A model generated the notes under the pieces. That model was given only the letters and a program-made list of their open reading frames with translations, was not told the DNA's origin and did no database searches. 64,000 nucleotides of DNA from Hibiscus mutabilis (lineage: Eukaryota > Streptophyta > Magnoliopsida > Malvales > Malvaceae), in NCBI GenBank assembly GCA_019671005.1, contig CM033715.1, positions 6,510,001-6,574,000 of the forward strand. Direction: 5' to 3'. Shown here piece by piece: positions 10,978 through 22,181 of the stretch (positions are counted from its first letter, which is position 1; each line of letters opens with the position of its first letter). The translations under genes were made by a program, and so were the position numbers.

Positions 10978-12311
10978 TGCTGGAGATACGATTGCTTTGA
11001 AGCTCTATTTCAGTATTTCTCCGGTCTTTTTCGATCAATTCTTTATGTTTAGCCTTCTCTATCCCTAGTGTCTGCCGTTTTTCTCTTCCGCTCACCATGG
11101 CCCTTTTTTATATGGTCTTTTTTAGTTGAAAGTCCCTGACGCCGTGTCCTCTGTTGTTTTATTTTTTTTTCTAGCTATAGTTTTCACTTTTGTAGCACCT
11201 ATTTCTTCACTTTCGACACACTCTTTGCTTTCTTAATCAGACTTTTTCAACAAGAGCAATGATAAAGTTAAATCTGAATACTGATGGTGCTTTGTTGTGC
11301 TTCAGTCCCGGTGAATTCTATTTTTTTTTTAATTTAGAGGATGTTCATCTGTTTTCAAAACAAAAAAAATAGTGTTATGCTGTCGATACTGTGAATTTGT
11401 GGTTTCTTCTTTGAACCATATTAATTGCACGCCAGGTGCTTGAAATTTGGTATCATTGAAGATGTAGATATAATCCTCTGCTTCTCTTAAGAACTGATTT
11501 GATAGTTAATTTTTTTATCTTTTGGTTGTGATTGCCTTGGGTCACAGTTGATTGAAAATTGGTGGATACAAAATTTTCAGCTTAGTGGTTATATGATGAT
11601 TAATCTGTTCTGAATGTGTTATACAAGTCACAATGGTTGAGCACAAGGTGTTTGTTGAAAGTTCTGATGAGCATCGATTGTTGGTTCACTCTTCATTTGC
11701 TGCTGGATTTATCTTCTTTTATGTTGTTGGATTCTCTCAACCCTTCTTAACACGCTTCTACTTGGTATCTTCATCGTGTCTATTCTTTGATTTTCTTTAT
11801 ATGGTTGCTTCCTCACCTACTGCTGCTGAAAATTAGTTGCTTAACAGCCTAATTTTCATGCTAGAGAGAAAAAAAATCTAGACAGAGCTAAGTAGCTTAA
11901 CCGCCTTGCTTTCTACGTACCAGATCGAGGGTTTTTCATTGCTCAAACAAGTTTAGATACACTCGAAAACTAGAAGCCTACCAGCCTAGCTTCCAACATA
12001 AGAAAAAAAAAGGGAGAGAGAGAGAGGATGAATGAAGAACAAATATGAAGAAAGCTGAAGAAAGAGAAGATGGGTAATGTACGAAGGAGAAGAAGAATGA
12101 AGAAGAGAAAGAAAGTGTTAAAATTTTGTTCGAGAACCAACGCATTGTGTTTACTTTGTTTTTGGACCAACTCATTGTTCACAAGTTGATCTTTAAAAAA
12201 CTGGAGAAGAGTAAAGAAGTAGGGTGAATATTAAGAATATTAAAATATGTCTCGAAGGTAAATTAGTAAAATTAGTGGTAACTTTAGTATTATAGCTGTA
12301 ATTATACAATA
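10978..12311. other. Segment between two short direct repeats
   Basis: A T-rich stretch of about 1.33 kb. It contains a 67-codon open frame at 11633-11836 (MVEHKVFVESSDEHRLLV at its start) that matches nothing I know, and a purine-rich tract at about 12000-12115. No tRNA-complementary PBS follows the left repeat. No polypurine tract precedes the right one. Confidence 0.4.
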
Positions 12312-12433
12312 TGTTTATCTCTTGATATAAAAACTATACTTTGTGAATATCAGAGGCTAGAGTTTTCACAATGAAATGAAAAATAGATTTCTTCCATCTT
12401 TATTTCTCTGTGTCTTTCCTAACTATTCTAACA
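12312..12433 (+). repeat. Right 122-bp direct repeat (TG...CA)
   Basis: It begins tgtttatctcttgatataaa and ends actattctaaca, closely matching 10857-10977 with scattered substitutions and one indel. No equal 5-bp flanks were found outside the pair (tgata on the left, atatg on the right), so transposition is not proven. Confidence 0.6.
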
Positions 12434-13348
12434 ATATGACTGCATTTATTATAAAACAAGAAACATTTCAAATGAAATAAAAAGGTGGCAGAAAAATAAC
12501 AAATTAATGAGAAACTAAAAAATTAGAAAACGAAACATCAAACTAGCAAAACACCTTTAATGAATTGCAACGATAAAATAAGATCAATGACGAAATTTAA
12601 GGTAAAAGTTTAAGGGCTAATTTTAATTTTTATTAGAAATTGAAGATTTAAACTAAAATTTTGATAATTTTGAGTAATTTAATAAGTTTTAGAAAAATTA
12701 AAAAAGAAAATTTAATTAAAAATATTTAAAATTTAATATGAATTTTTAAAAATTTTAAAATATCAATTTTTTTAATTTTAAGAATTAAATTATAATTTTC
12801 TAAAATTTGGGGAGGGGCCATGACCTCTTCTAGTCTTTGGAACCGTCCCTTAAATAAAATATTAGAGAAAAAAACCAGAAACAAAACTTTTTTATTTTTA
12901 TCCATCTACACATTTAAGAATTAAAGTATGAGCGGTGAGGAAACCAACGCAAACACAATAAAGGCTATGATGGTAGTTGGGATCAAACCCCTATAAGCCT
13001 AAAACCCATCCGGTTGTTGTTGTCCCAAGTCCAAACTTAGTCCCCAGAAAATGGATATGACTCCACTTTGATCTTATAACCAGTCATTTCTCTCCAGAAT
13101 TTCTTTGAACTGATTAGACACCATTGAAATCTCTTCTCCTCCTTTCAGTTAGCCTTGGAAGGGGGGTCAAGGGGCAATCAATTTGATTTCCAAGTAGAAA
13201 TTGAACAAATATCAGTATATATGTAATAATAATAGCCAAATAAGAAAAGACAGTAATCTTTAATCAGTATACAGTGCTTATACAGTACAGTATGTAAACT
13301 ATAATGCTTGAATTTTCATTCAAAGTATTCACTCCAATGGCTATAGGT
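12434..13348. other. Intergenic DNA downstream of the MYB gene
   Basis: AT-rich. The stretch 12600-12850 has features of old repeat remains. From about 13000 to 13348 the base composition is more balanced and probably includes the 3' UTR of the minus-strand MYB gene. No clear polyadenylation signal was identified. Confidence 0.4.
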
Positions 13349-14383
13349 CTAGTTTCCCATATCTCCCAACTCCCTAAACTGCCATATGTCGTCCATGTTC
13401 CATAAGTTCTCTGTCATCTCATAACTCATCCAACTGCCTTCAATGGAGTCCACACCTGAAATGGATGAAAAGCCGAAACCTACCATTTCATTACCAGTAC
13501 TACGTCTGTCGATGTTGTAATAACCTTGTTCAAGAGTTTGGTTGCTGTATACATTTGGACTTGTTAGGTGCTGGGGGAGTTCGGTTTGGTCCGAAATGTT
13601 CATTCTTTGTTGGGTGGTGATAACCGAGATTGAAGATGTGTCTGTGGCTTTGTTTACAAATGGGGGAATTGTTGGCAATGGAGGGACTGTGCAGTCGGAT
13701 AATTGACACGGAACCGAGCTTTGGGTTGAAGAAGAAGATGTCTGTTCCACTTTCTGAAGCAATCTCGGCATCCAGAAACATCGGGCCGCGTCGAGGAATC
13801 TGTTGCTGTTGGACTCGATATTAAGCAGGCGTGCCTGTTTCTGCACCCGTGTTCTCCAGTAGTTCTTGATCTCGTTGTCGGTTCTCCCCGGAAGGTGCTG
13901 TGCGATTTTCGACCACCTAGAACAATTTATCCGACCATTAATGAACTATAAAAAAACCAACAGATTAAAAAAAAACTACCTGTTCCCCCATTTGGAATGA
14001 AGTTCAAGAATCAAGAGCTGCTCTTGGGGAGTCAGGTTTCCACGCTTAATGTCAGGTTTCAAATAATTCAGCCACCTTAATCTGCAACTTTTACCATTTC
14101 TCTTGAGACCTGAGAATGGATCAAACCGAGGGTACAAATATTACGCGCTTAAAAGTACTCATAACAACCGTTAACCGTATTAATCGAACTAAAATTCAAT
14201 CGATACAACCATACCTGCACATTTAGCCAACATATTCCAACGACCTTCCCCATGACGAGCAATGTAATGGGTTAAGAGAGTGTCCTCTTCAAGTGTCCAT
14301 GGCCCTCTTCTCAGCTCACTGTCCTCTTCCATAGGAGCCATGGCTGCTCTCGAACTCTTCTCTGTTTCTTTGGGATTGTTCAA
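13349..14383 (-). CDS. R2R3-MYB transcription factor, subgroup 20, MYB62/MYB116-like
   Basis: A nuclear DNA-binding regulator. Exons on the minus strand are 14383-14215, 14109-13980 and 13916-13349, giving 288 residues with GT-AG introns at the two conserved R2R3-MYB positions. The R2 repeat has Trp at 29, 49 and 69. In R3 the first Trp is Leu (L82), followed by W101 and W120. Subgroup-20 marks are WMPRLLQKVEQ just after the repeats and the C-terminal WNMDDIWQFRE, which resembles the end of MYB62. Known relatives act in phosphate starvation, gibberellin, jasmonate and stress responses; a role here is inference. One oddity is N61 in GLKRNGKSCRLRW, where relatives usually have Thr. A second Met at residue 15 could also start translation. 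No stops or frameshifts are seen. Confidence 0.93.
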
Positions 14384-14695
14384 AAAGGCTCAAATTTCAG
14401 AGGGTATAAAACAATGTTCGAACTAGCAAAAAGCATACACCGGGATTGGAGTTCGTGCACATGTGATATGCCCATGGGGTATCGAATTGTACAATGTGCC
14501 TATGAATTATAGGGTTGCGGTAGGCAAAGCTAGAACAGTGTTGCAGATGGACCCTCCCACTGTTCATCATATACGGGAAGACTTGAAATTGGCACATTCA
14601 AAGTATTTCTATCATGTCATCAATCAATCAGGGAAAAAAATGGACCTAATCAGAGGGTTAATGATGTTTAAATTAAGTACAAAGTGGGACCTGCT

Positions 14696-14705
14696 CCTTT
14701 ATATC
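14696..14705 (-). promoter_or_regulatory. Candidate TATA box of the MYB gene
   Basis: On the minus strand the sequence reads gatataaagg, about 315 bp upstream of the MYB ATG. The implied leader would be near 290 nt. Closer TATA-like words are weaker. Confidence 0.35.
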
Positions 14706-14753
14706 ACTGCAACTGTATGCCAGAGTATTTGAACCTTAAAAGAGCAGTTTAGT

Positions 14754-14767
14754 CCCCCCCCCCCCCC
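14754..14767 (+). repeat. Run of 14 cytosines
   Basis: An uninterrupted C14 run just upstream (on the minus strand) of the candidate MYB TATA box. Its exact length is prone to error in sequencing and assembly. Confidence 0.9.
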
Positions 14768-15080
14768 AACCCCATTCAGCCGTGCACATGTAACAAAATT
14801 AGGCTAGACTAAAAAAAATAAATTTATTGACTCGTTGAGAAAAAACTTAAAATGTCTGAATTTAATTTGACTCGAATAAAATTTAAAAATTGAGTTGTAA
14901 AATAAAATTTTAAAATTTTTAAATTTTAATAATTGGTAGATTGATTTTGCCGTTCGAGTTAAATTTTTCAATTTTTTCTAATATATACATATATATATAT
15001 ATATAAATAATATGATAGAATATATGTCACATATGAAAAGATATATGAAGAAAGAGAAAATATATGATGCACAAGCGCCT
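14768..15080. other. AT-rich repeat remains
   Basis: It contains gactcgaataaaat-like words, shared with the repeats at 15408-15650 and 16586-16855, and a TA run at about 14985-15005. No gene is seen. Confidence 0.4.
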
Positions 15081-15380
15081 TAATTTCAGGTTAGGGATCT
15101 AATCTAGAGTTTATAGTTTAGGGGTTTAAAATTTAGAGTTTATGGTTAGAATTTAAGGTTTAGTGTTAGGGTTTAGGGTTGAGGTTTAGGTTTTAGGATA
15201 ATATGGTAGGGATTTAAGTTTTTACCTATAATCCCTAAATTCTAACTGTAAACTCTAAATTCAAATCACGGTCCCTAAATTATACGCACAAAAACTTAAA
15301 CCCCTAAACTATAAACCTTAAACTGAATCCCTAATCACTAAAATTAGAACTCTTGTAGAAACAAAATATTTCCACCGCCA
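15080..15380. repeat. Second telomere-motif mirror-image inverted repeat
   Basis: About 15095-15210 is rich in ttaggg and tttaggg units. About 15215-15350 holds the complementary ccctaaa units. The outer ends are similar in inverted orientation (tgatgcacaagcg on the left; tcatgcactggcgg on the right, reverse complement). The design matches the structure at 8690-9105. Confidence 0.55.
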
Positions 15381-15407
15381 GTGCATGACATAATTACCCT
15401 ATAAAGA

Positions 15408-15650
15408 AATAGATATGCATATCTTATATGATTGGGAAACTCGTTTAAATTAGAAATAAGTTGTACTATAATATGATAAATTATTACAATTAAATTTGTA
15501 TATAAACTCGAAAATTCGGCTCAAATTTTATAAAATTGACTCGAATAAGAAAATTCAAATAAAATATAAGTTATAAAATATAAACCGTCAATTCAAACAA
15601 CTCAATTTTTTACCGTGACTCAATTCGATTAAACACTGATCCATATTACA
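15408..15650 (+). repeat. Dispersed repeat, copy 1
   Basis: It starts agatatgcatatcttatatg and ends near gactcaattcgattaaacac. It corresponds over its whole length to 16586-16850, with many substitutions. Confidence 0.55.
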
Positions 15651-15929
15651 CTTTGTCAATAAGATCTACAAATCTATTAGAAATTAGATAATGTAAAAGC
15701 AAGCGAAAGAAAAAGCCTGCAGAAAAGGAGAAAAGATGTTTGGAATTGAAATCTAAGGAGTTTCTTAACCAAGATGAATCCTTTCATTTAAGGGTTCGCA
15801 AAATTTAACTAGACATGTAAAAATTAATTTTCTTAATTTTGAATTTGAGTAGAGTTGAAATTTGTCCAATTCAAAAAATTGAAAAATCGAATTTTACAAT
15901 TTTATGATTTAATTTTTAATTTTATTTTT

Positions 15930-16440
15930 CTTTAATTGTTCTTTTATTTTAAGTTTATTTTGATCAAATTTAAACCACATATTCTTAAACGAATTTAGAA
16001 TACTTATTTAGCTTCGATTCATATTTTTAAAAATAAATTTCATTTTTTTTTCCAATTTAACCCCTTCACTTTGTATGATTTTTTCAGTCACTCATTCGTT
16101 TTAAGTCAATTTTTGACCAAATTTAAACCGCATGCTCCTAAACCACTATAGAATACCTATTTAGCTTTAATTCATATTTTTTAATTAAACTTCCTACTTT
16201 TGCAATTTAGCCTATCAACATTGAATGAATTTCTATTTATTCAATTCCTCTTTCGTTTAACTCTATTTTTGACCAAAATTAAACCACATGATTCACAAAT
16301 ACTATATAATATTTATATAACTTCAATTAATATTTTTAACAAATATATTATTTTTGCAGTTTAGTCATTTAACTTTACTTTTTTTTTTCAATTTGATCAT
16401 TCGGTTGAATTTTTTTGTAAAGTTTTTTCTTCACACCAAT
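15930..16440 (+). repeat. Tandem repeat, period about 155 bp, about 3 copies
   Basis: The phrase tga(t/c)caaa(a/t)ttaaacc recurs at 15961, 16116 and 16270. Each is followed by a diverged block with a tag/tat-aata run, an ttcatattttt phrase and a caattta(a/g)cc phrase. Units differ by many substitutions, so the array is old. Confidence 0.55.
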
Positions 16441-16585
16441 CATCGACTCATTTATACTCCCATCAATACTTTATCCTCAAAAGTTCCTTATTTAAAAATA
16501 ATATTGTAAATATATTTTAGAAGTTTAGATGATATTTTTTATTAAATAACATTACAAATCTTACTTATGCATGTGAAAAATAATA

Positions 16586-16855
16586 TGAATATATATATGC
16601 ATATCTTATATGATTAGAAAAAGTCGTTTAAATTAGAATCAAATTGTACGATAACATGATGAATAATTACAATTAAAGAATAATTACAATTAAATTTGTA
16701 TAGGAACTCGAAAACTTGACTCGACTCGAATTTCATAAACTCGACTCGAATAATTTTTTTTTTAAATTAAGTTTGAGTTGTAAAATATGATGCGTCAACT
16801 CAAATAACTCGAAATTTTTACTCGACTCGACTCGATCGAACGCTCACTCCTTCCA
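16586..16855 (+). repeat. Dispersed repeat, copy 2
   Basis: It corresponds to 15408-15650, starting tatatgcatatcttatatg. It contains an internal tandem duplication of gaataattacaattaaa near 16660-16695. It ends in a run of ctcgactcga words. Confidence 0.55.
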
Positions 16856-17480
16856 TTTTCATTTCTTTATATATAAAATATTGAGCTCGATAATCACAAC
16901 CGAATTGCTTGCCAAGTGGTGAAGAAGATATATTTTGGGTGTTTAGAGTTGAAGCAAAAAGATAGAGAAATATGAACAAGGATTTAGAGTGGTTCGACTT
17001 TCTAACCAAAGCCTACATTCACTACCTTAGCTTCCTACTAAGGATTTCAACCAATTCACTAAGAATTCTTCCCATTTTCTAGGCTTAGGAGGCAACCTTT
17101 TACAACCTAGACTCAATACCAAAGTCTAGCAACCAAAGCTCACAAACCGAGCTTTAGGAACACTCTTGTACAAAGAGGAAACTTAGCAAAATATAAATCC
17201 CTCTAAAAGGTGATTGTTTGCACTCTTAAGCTCTCACCCAAATCCTAATACACTTGAGCATACATTGACATTTTAGCTCAACAAGTGTAGTCTATACAAA
17301 GAATGAGAAATTAAGCACTAAGATAAATTTTCATCATAATGTTGTTGACTTGTGGATCATTAGTCTTCTATAGATGCTTCAAGGTCCCTTTTTACTCCCA
17401 ATTGAGCTTCTAGCCGTTGGAGACCATTTGGATTGAATTAGAGCTGTTGGGGCCTTTATTTCCCGCAATAATTGCTGTTC
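16856..17480. other. Unclassified repeat-like sequence
   Basis: Phrases such as gatttagagtggttcgact and a long stretch of short C/A-rich words look like the non-coding part of a dispersed repeat, possibly a decayed LTR. No ends, PBS or coding domains are seen. Confidence 0.35.
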
Positions 17481-17491
17481 TGTAGCTGTCC

Positions 17492-17813
17492 GTATCGATA
17501 CACAGGTAGCCGTATCGATACCGGTTCTTCAATAACTAGCCGTTATGCTCTTCACAGTTGATGTGTATCGATACGCGTAGGAGCGTATCGGTACGACCTG
17601 CAATTTAAAAGACCGTTGGGAAATAACCGTTGGGGGGTTTGGCCGTTGGGGTTTTTGCCATGTAGGCCTATCGAAATGCTAAAAGGCGTATCGAAACGAC
17701 CCCTCTCCATATCGATACGGGCAAGACCTGTATCGTTACATGTTTTGACAGTTTCAAATAGACTGTAGCTAAAATCCTAAGGTGTATCGATACGGTAAAT
17801 AACGTATCGGTAC
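17492..17813. repeat. Five pairs of GTATCGATAC-type palindromes, 20 bp apart
   Basis: Ten copies of a 10-bp dyad lie at 17492/17512, 17565/17585, 17668/17688, 17709/17730 and 17784/17804. Four are the perfect palindrome gtatcgatac (17492, 17512, 17565, 17784). The others are variants such as gtatcggtac, gtatcgaaac and gtatcgttac. Within each pair the start-to-start spacing is 20 bp (21 in one pair). Between pairs the spacing varies. Several ccgttgg words are interspersed. Confidence 0.85.
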
Positions 17814-17820
17814 GGTTATT

Positions 17821-19220
17821 TGAAAAACTCAGGTTTGGCTACTTTAAAGACATTTAAATCATTCCAAAACCTTATAAAATTTATCAAACATATTTTCAAG
17901 TTGTTTGAACTTAAAATCATTTTTAAAATCTTTTCAATTTAGTCTAAAATAATTTTTTAATTATTATATCAAAACAAATATCGTAATATAAAATAAGTCT
18001 CAAAATGGACTAATAATACTCACTAATTATTAATTAAGTTGTTTTCTTTCAGTTGATTGTGTATTCGTTAACAAAATGATAAATATTAGAATTTTAAATT
18101 TTCAGAAGTCTATAACAAGTTCAAACTTCGAATTAGAATAGTCTACCTTCACCGAACTTCATTTAATGGAACTAGTTGTTCATTTTTCTTATGTTTCTGG
18201 ATTCAATTCAGAAGAAACGTGCTTGGCTGAACAAAATATATTACAGGGGAAATTACACAACTGAACGTGGAATGATGGGGTTTTCTCTCAGCAGCATGTT
18301 AGAAAAATTTGTAACAATGACCAAGTGATTGGAACAGAACGATTGGTGCACTGTACAAGCAAAACCACTCTTCTTTTCTTTTCTGTTCAATTCTTGTTTC
18401 TCCCATGGCCCCTACAGTATCTGACAGAAACACCCAATAAAATAAAACATAAGGTCACTAAGTAATTATATATATATACAAGTCAGTGCAGCTAATTTTG
18501 ACCACATTCAACAATTCATTTCTTCTCCATTTTTGGGTGCTTTCTGCAACTTAAACGCGCGTTAGTTCTAAATTTTTTCGTCAAACAAGAGAAGGTTTTG
18601 TCTCCAATGAGCACTTCCCAACAAATTTCCGCTTCAAACGGCCGTTTGTAACAGTTAAAATTTTTAATTTCTGATAATGGGCGTTCAATCCCAACAAACG
18701 TTGCCCACGACAACCAAAACAAAAAAGATTTGTGTAAATTCAAGTGTTTTGCATATCCTCTTTCAACATATGACTAGGTTTAACATCAATATACTACTAA
18801 TGAATAAGTTAAAAATTGAAGTATTAAACTGAAATCGGATTCAAAATAAATTTGAGTATATGTACAAAAATAAATTCAAGTTGATGAGTCTACAATGAAT
18901 GTCACACACCGATATACACTACTATTTTTTTCTCCTTTTTAGTTTTTTAATTTTAAATAAATTCTTTTACATAAATTTTTGAGACCTACCACAAGATTTA
19001 ATCTTAATTTAAAATGATGTTGAAACTTTTTTTTTTCAAATTGGCATAATAAAAATTTAACCCTCAACTTTTTAACTTTATTATAATTTAGCCATCATCT
19101 CTATCTCGCACTACCACCACAATATCCATCATCCTTAATTCTCCTTCACTGCTACAATTTTTAGGCATAAAGTTAATCTTAGGTATAAAATGATGTTGAA
19201 ACTGCTATAATTTTGTGTGA
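17821..19220. other. Intergenic DNA without a recognised gene
   Basis: About 18160-18470 is less AT-rich and could be part of a transcribed region, but no coding frame is convincing. The minus-strand frame at 18516-18743 has no recognisable motif. About 19030-19130 resembles old foldback-element sequence. Confidence 0.4.
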
Positions 19221-20614
19221 ATAATTTTAGACATATGTTAATTTTAACCCATAACATTTACAATTATTGGCATTTTGACCCTCATTCTTTTTTTAGGATG
19301 AATTTGGCCCTCAACCTATATATTTTTGTCAAATTATTCATTCTATCACTATCATGTTGATTAGACCATTAATTAACGGTGATAATATGACATATACATG
19401 TGATAATACATTTTAAATGACATGTAATCTAACCTATTTTTTTATCGGTAAAGTAGTATGATATTAATGGAAGACATCATACATACTGAAACACATGATA
19501 TGAGTCTCGTTAAAAACCTCCCTAATCCTAGAATGAGGAAAATGGTACCCATGACCACTAAGCAAAAGAAGAAAACACAACGTAAAAAATGAACACAACT
19601 CCTCAAAAATGAATCGAATATAAAGCACTACAACCAACTACTAAGAAAACTGAAAACAGTAAACAAAATAACCCACTCCATTACATACTTACATGTATAA
19701 TAAAATTTTATTTTGATTTAAACTATTAAAGATAATTAAAATTAAAACAAAAATATAAACTTGGAAAAGAATTGATTAATCATAAATGGTGTTGGAATTT
19801 AAAATCCTAGCTAAGGATTCATGAAATCAGTCTAAAATTTTCAAAGTAAATTCATTCTAAAATCCAACAATACATACCATACAAACAAATATGACTTTAC
19901 CCTAAAATTTGAATTCTCTTTGAATCAAATCTCGTTTTTTAAAATTTGAATCACTTTGAATCAATAAATAAAAGATTATAGAGAAATTTGACGCGATTAT
20001 TAAAACTTGTACAATTCACTTATTATTTAATCAAAGAACATTTTGATACTAATCAATTGAGTTTTTATTTCTTTAGTTTAGGGTTTTGAAATTTTAGTGT
20101 TTAAGTTAATTGGGATGGTTTGAGGTATTGAATTGGGTATTTAGTATTTGAAAATGAATTTTGAAAATAATATAAGATGATTTTTTATGAAATTTAAAAA
20201 ATCCCGAAAAAAACTAAAAAGATGCAAAAGTAGAAAATTATAGGTTTAGAAAACCTTGATATGAAAACTTAAACTAGGGTTTAAGATTTTTTAATTAGGT
20301 TTAAGAATTTGTTTATTAGGTTATTAGCTTTGTGTTTAGGGGTTGAATTTTTTGATGATTTAGTTGTTTGTTTATGCTCATGTTTTTGTTAGTTTTTTTA
20401 AAATTAGTTGAGAAATATATTTTTTAAATAAGAATACTGACATGTCATCACTGTTTAAATTTTTAACGGTTTAATCAAGATGTTAGTTAAAAATGAGTAG
20501 TTTAACAAAATGATATAGGTTAGGGGCCAAAATTATCCTTAGAAAAGAATAATGGCCAAAATGACAAAAATTGTAAACCTTATGGGTTAAAATTATCATT
20601 ATACCATAATTTTA
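19221..20614. mobile_element. Larger foldback Mutator-type element (9-bp TSD)
   Basis: The element 19230-20605 has imperfect inverted repeats of about 200 bp, near 19230-19440 and 20420-20605. Both begin with a short AT word followed by attttaacccata, and both contain cattttggcc-type and attctttt words and the gaccattaattaacgg / ccgttaaaaattta pair. A perfect 9-bp repeat, ataatttta, flanks it at 19221-19229 and 20606-20614. The interior, about 1 kb, has no transposase frame. Confidence 0.72.
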
Positions 20615-22181
20615 TATTGACATAAATTAAATAAATGAGTAAAAAGAATAAAAAAATCAATGGGTCCCACATATTTATTTAAAAAATTTATCTAAAATTA
20701 AAAAATAGTAGTGTATATCTATATATATCATTTATTGTAGAGTTTTCCGTACAAAACTATCTCCCTAAATATTTTTAATCATTATAGGAGATACATGATG
20801 ACCGGACCTCAAATTTCTCCATGGTAGTTGGGTAAGAGGGGTCGAGGCTATGAATAGATTGAAAAGAAGTTGAGAAGAGAATAGTATCCAAAAGAAGAGT
20901 ATGAAAGAATCAATAATTGATGGGAAGAGCTTTTGTAGTTTGTAAATAGAGTGGAGAGAATTCAAGCATAAAAGATGGTGTTTTATCTTTTACAATCCAA
21001 GTTGATTGATCTCTCCTAGTGGCGCATATGTCTATAAGATTTATGCAGAAAATATCGAGTAATAAAAAATTTGATATAAAAACTTTCATTTCATTTAATA
21101 TATAATTCAACTTTAACTTAAAAACGATTTGAATTTAAAATAATAACCAACCACAAGCAATTGTACAAATCAATAATAGTGAGCAGGGTTGAAGATGAAA
21201 ATGGAAGAATGATAAAAATGTGAGCTTATCTGCGGGAGCACGCGTGTTATTAAGGCACTGGTGGGACAAGTCATGACTAGAATTGATAAATATGACCAAG
21301 AGACATAAAGGGAAGTGATAAGGCTAATCCCTAGACAGGAACCCAAGGATGTATGGTTTTAACTAAAGTACTTGACATATGATGTCTAATATAGTGACAG
21401 AGCCATTAAAGAGGGGGAGAAACAATTGTTCTCCCACACTTAAATTTTTTTACTTTTATATTCTATTTAAATTTTATTAAAAATTAATTAATTCATAAAT
21501 TTATATCTTACTTTCAAATATTTATAATTTTACAACGTGTTGAGGTTATATAATCTAGGCACCAATTACACTATTGATATGGAAAAGCTGAAATTTCATT
21601 CTGTGAAGCACTGAGAGAGCAACCTGGTCACTTTGATGCTTTTGACTTTATGGAACTGCGAATAATGATTTAGGTGGTGAATTTCTGTGTTTTTATCAGT
21701 TCCATTTATTTGATACTTACCCTTATTATCCACCTTTTTTGCGTACGGAAATTAAAGGGTATTCCGGGGACTAGAACTCAGAGTCACAGAGTCCTGCGGC
21801 GGTTCTGGTTCATGTTTTCTCCTATTCTCTCGACAGTCCTTTTGGCCTTCTCAGTTGTTGGTGCATGCATAGGATCTGCGTCTCTGAAGTTTTTAGGTTT
21901 TGCCCTCCTTTCAGCTGCTCACTCAAAAGTTTCTTTTACCTCTGGTTGCGGGCAGATGAAAAGAGTTCTATCTTCACCGGCCTGAATCTTGCCGGTATCA
22001 CCATCTCGGCGTTTGGATTCAACAACAATACCTTCAGTATATGTCGCCTTAAGCTTCAAGCATTTGGTTTATGTTGTTCCTTTGACTGGATTTCGATTTT
22101 TTTGTTGGTTTATGTTCAAGCTTTTATTTCTCGTTTGTGATATTTTAGTGTTCTATTGGCGAATTAAAATTTTGAGCCATA
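20615..22181. other. Unassigned sequence left of the retrotransposon stack
   Basis: 21660-22140 is less AT-rich and has overlapping open frames (21674-21985, 21865-22140) with hydrophobic stretches but no known domain. It could be a decayed LINE tail or UTR. I see no evidence for a gene. Confidence 0.35.

Noticed and set aside
11633..11836. 67-codon frame as a small gene
   Set aside because: No recognisable motif, no promoter or splice context, and it lies between direct repeats of unknown origin.
10857..12433. Definite TRIM retrotransposon
   Set aside because: LTR-like ends are present, but there is no PBS, PPT or matching 5-bp flank, so only the repeats are listed.
17492..17813. CRISPR-like array
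   Set aside because: Short regular repeats with spacers were considered, but the units are only 10 bp, come in pairs with irregular gaps, and this is a plant nuclear genome.
18516..18743. 75-codon minus-strand frame
   Set aside because: No similarity to a known family was recognised and there is no supporting context.
21674..22140. Overlapping hydrophobic frames as a membrane protein
   Set aside because: Hydrophobicity follows from T-rich sequence, two frames overlap, and no conserved motif is seen.
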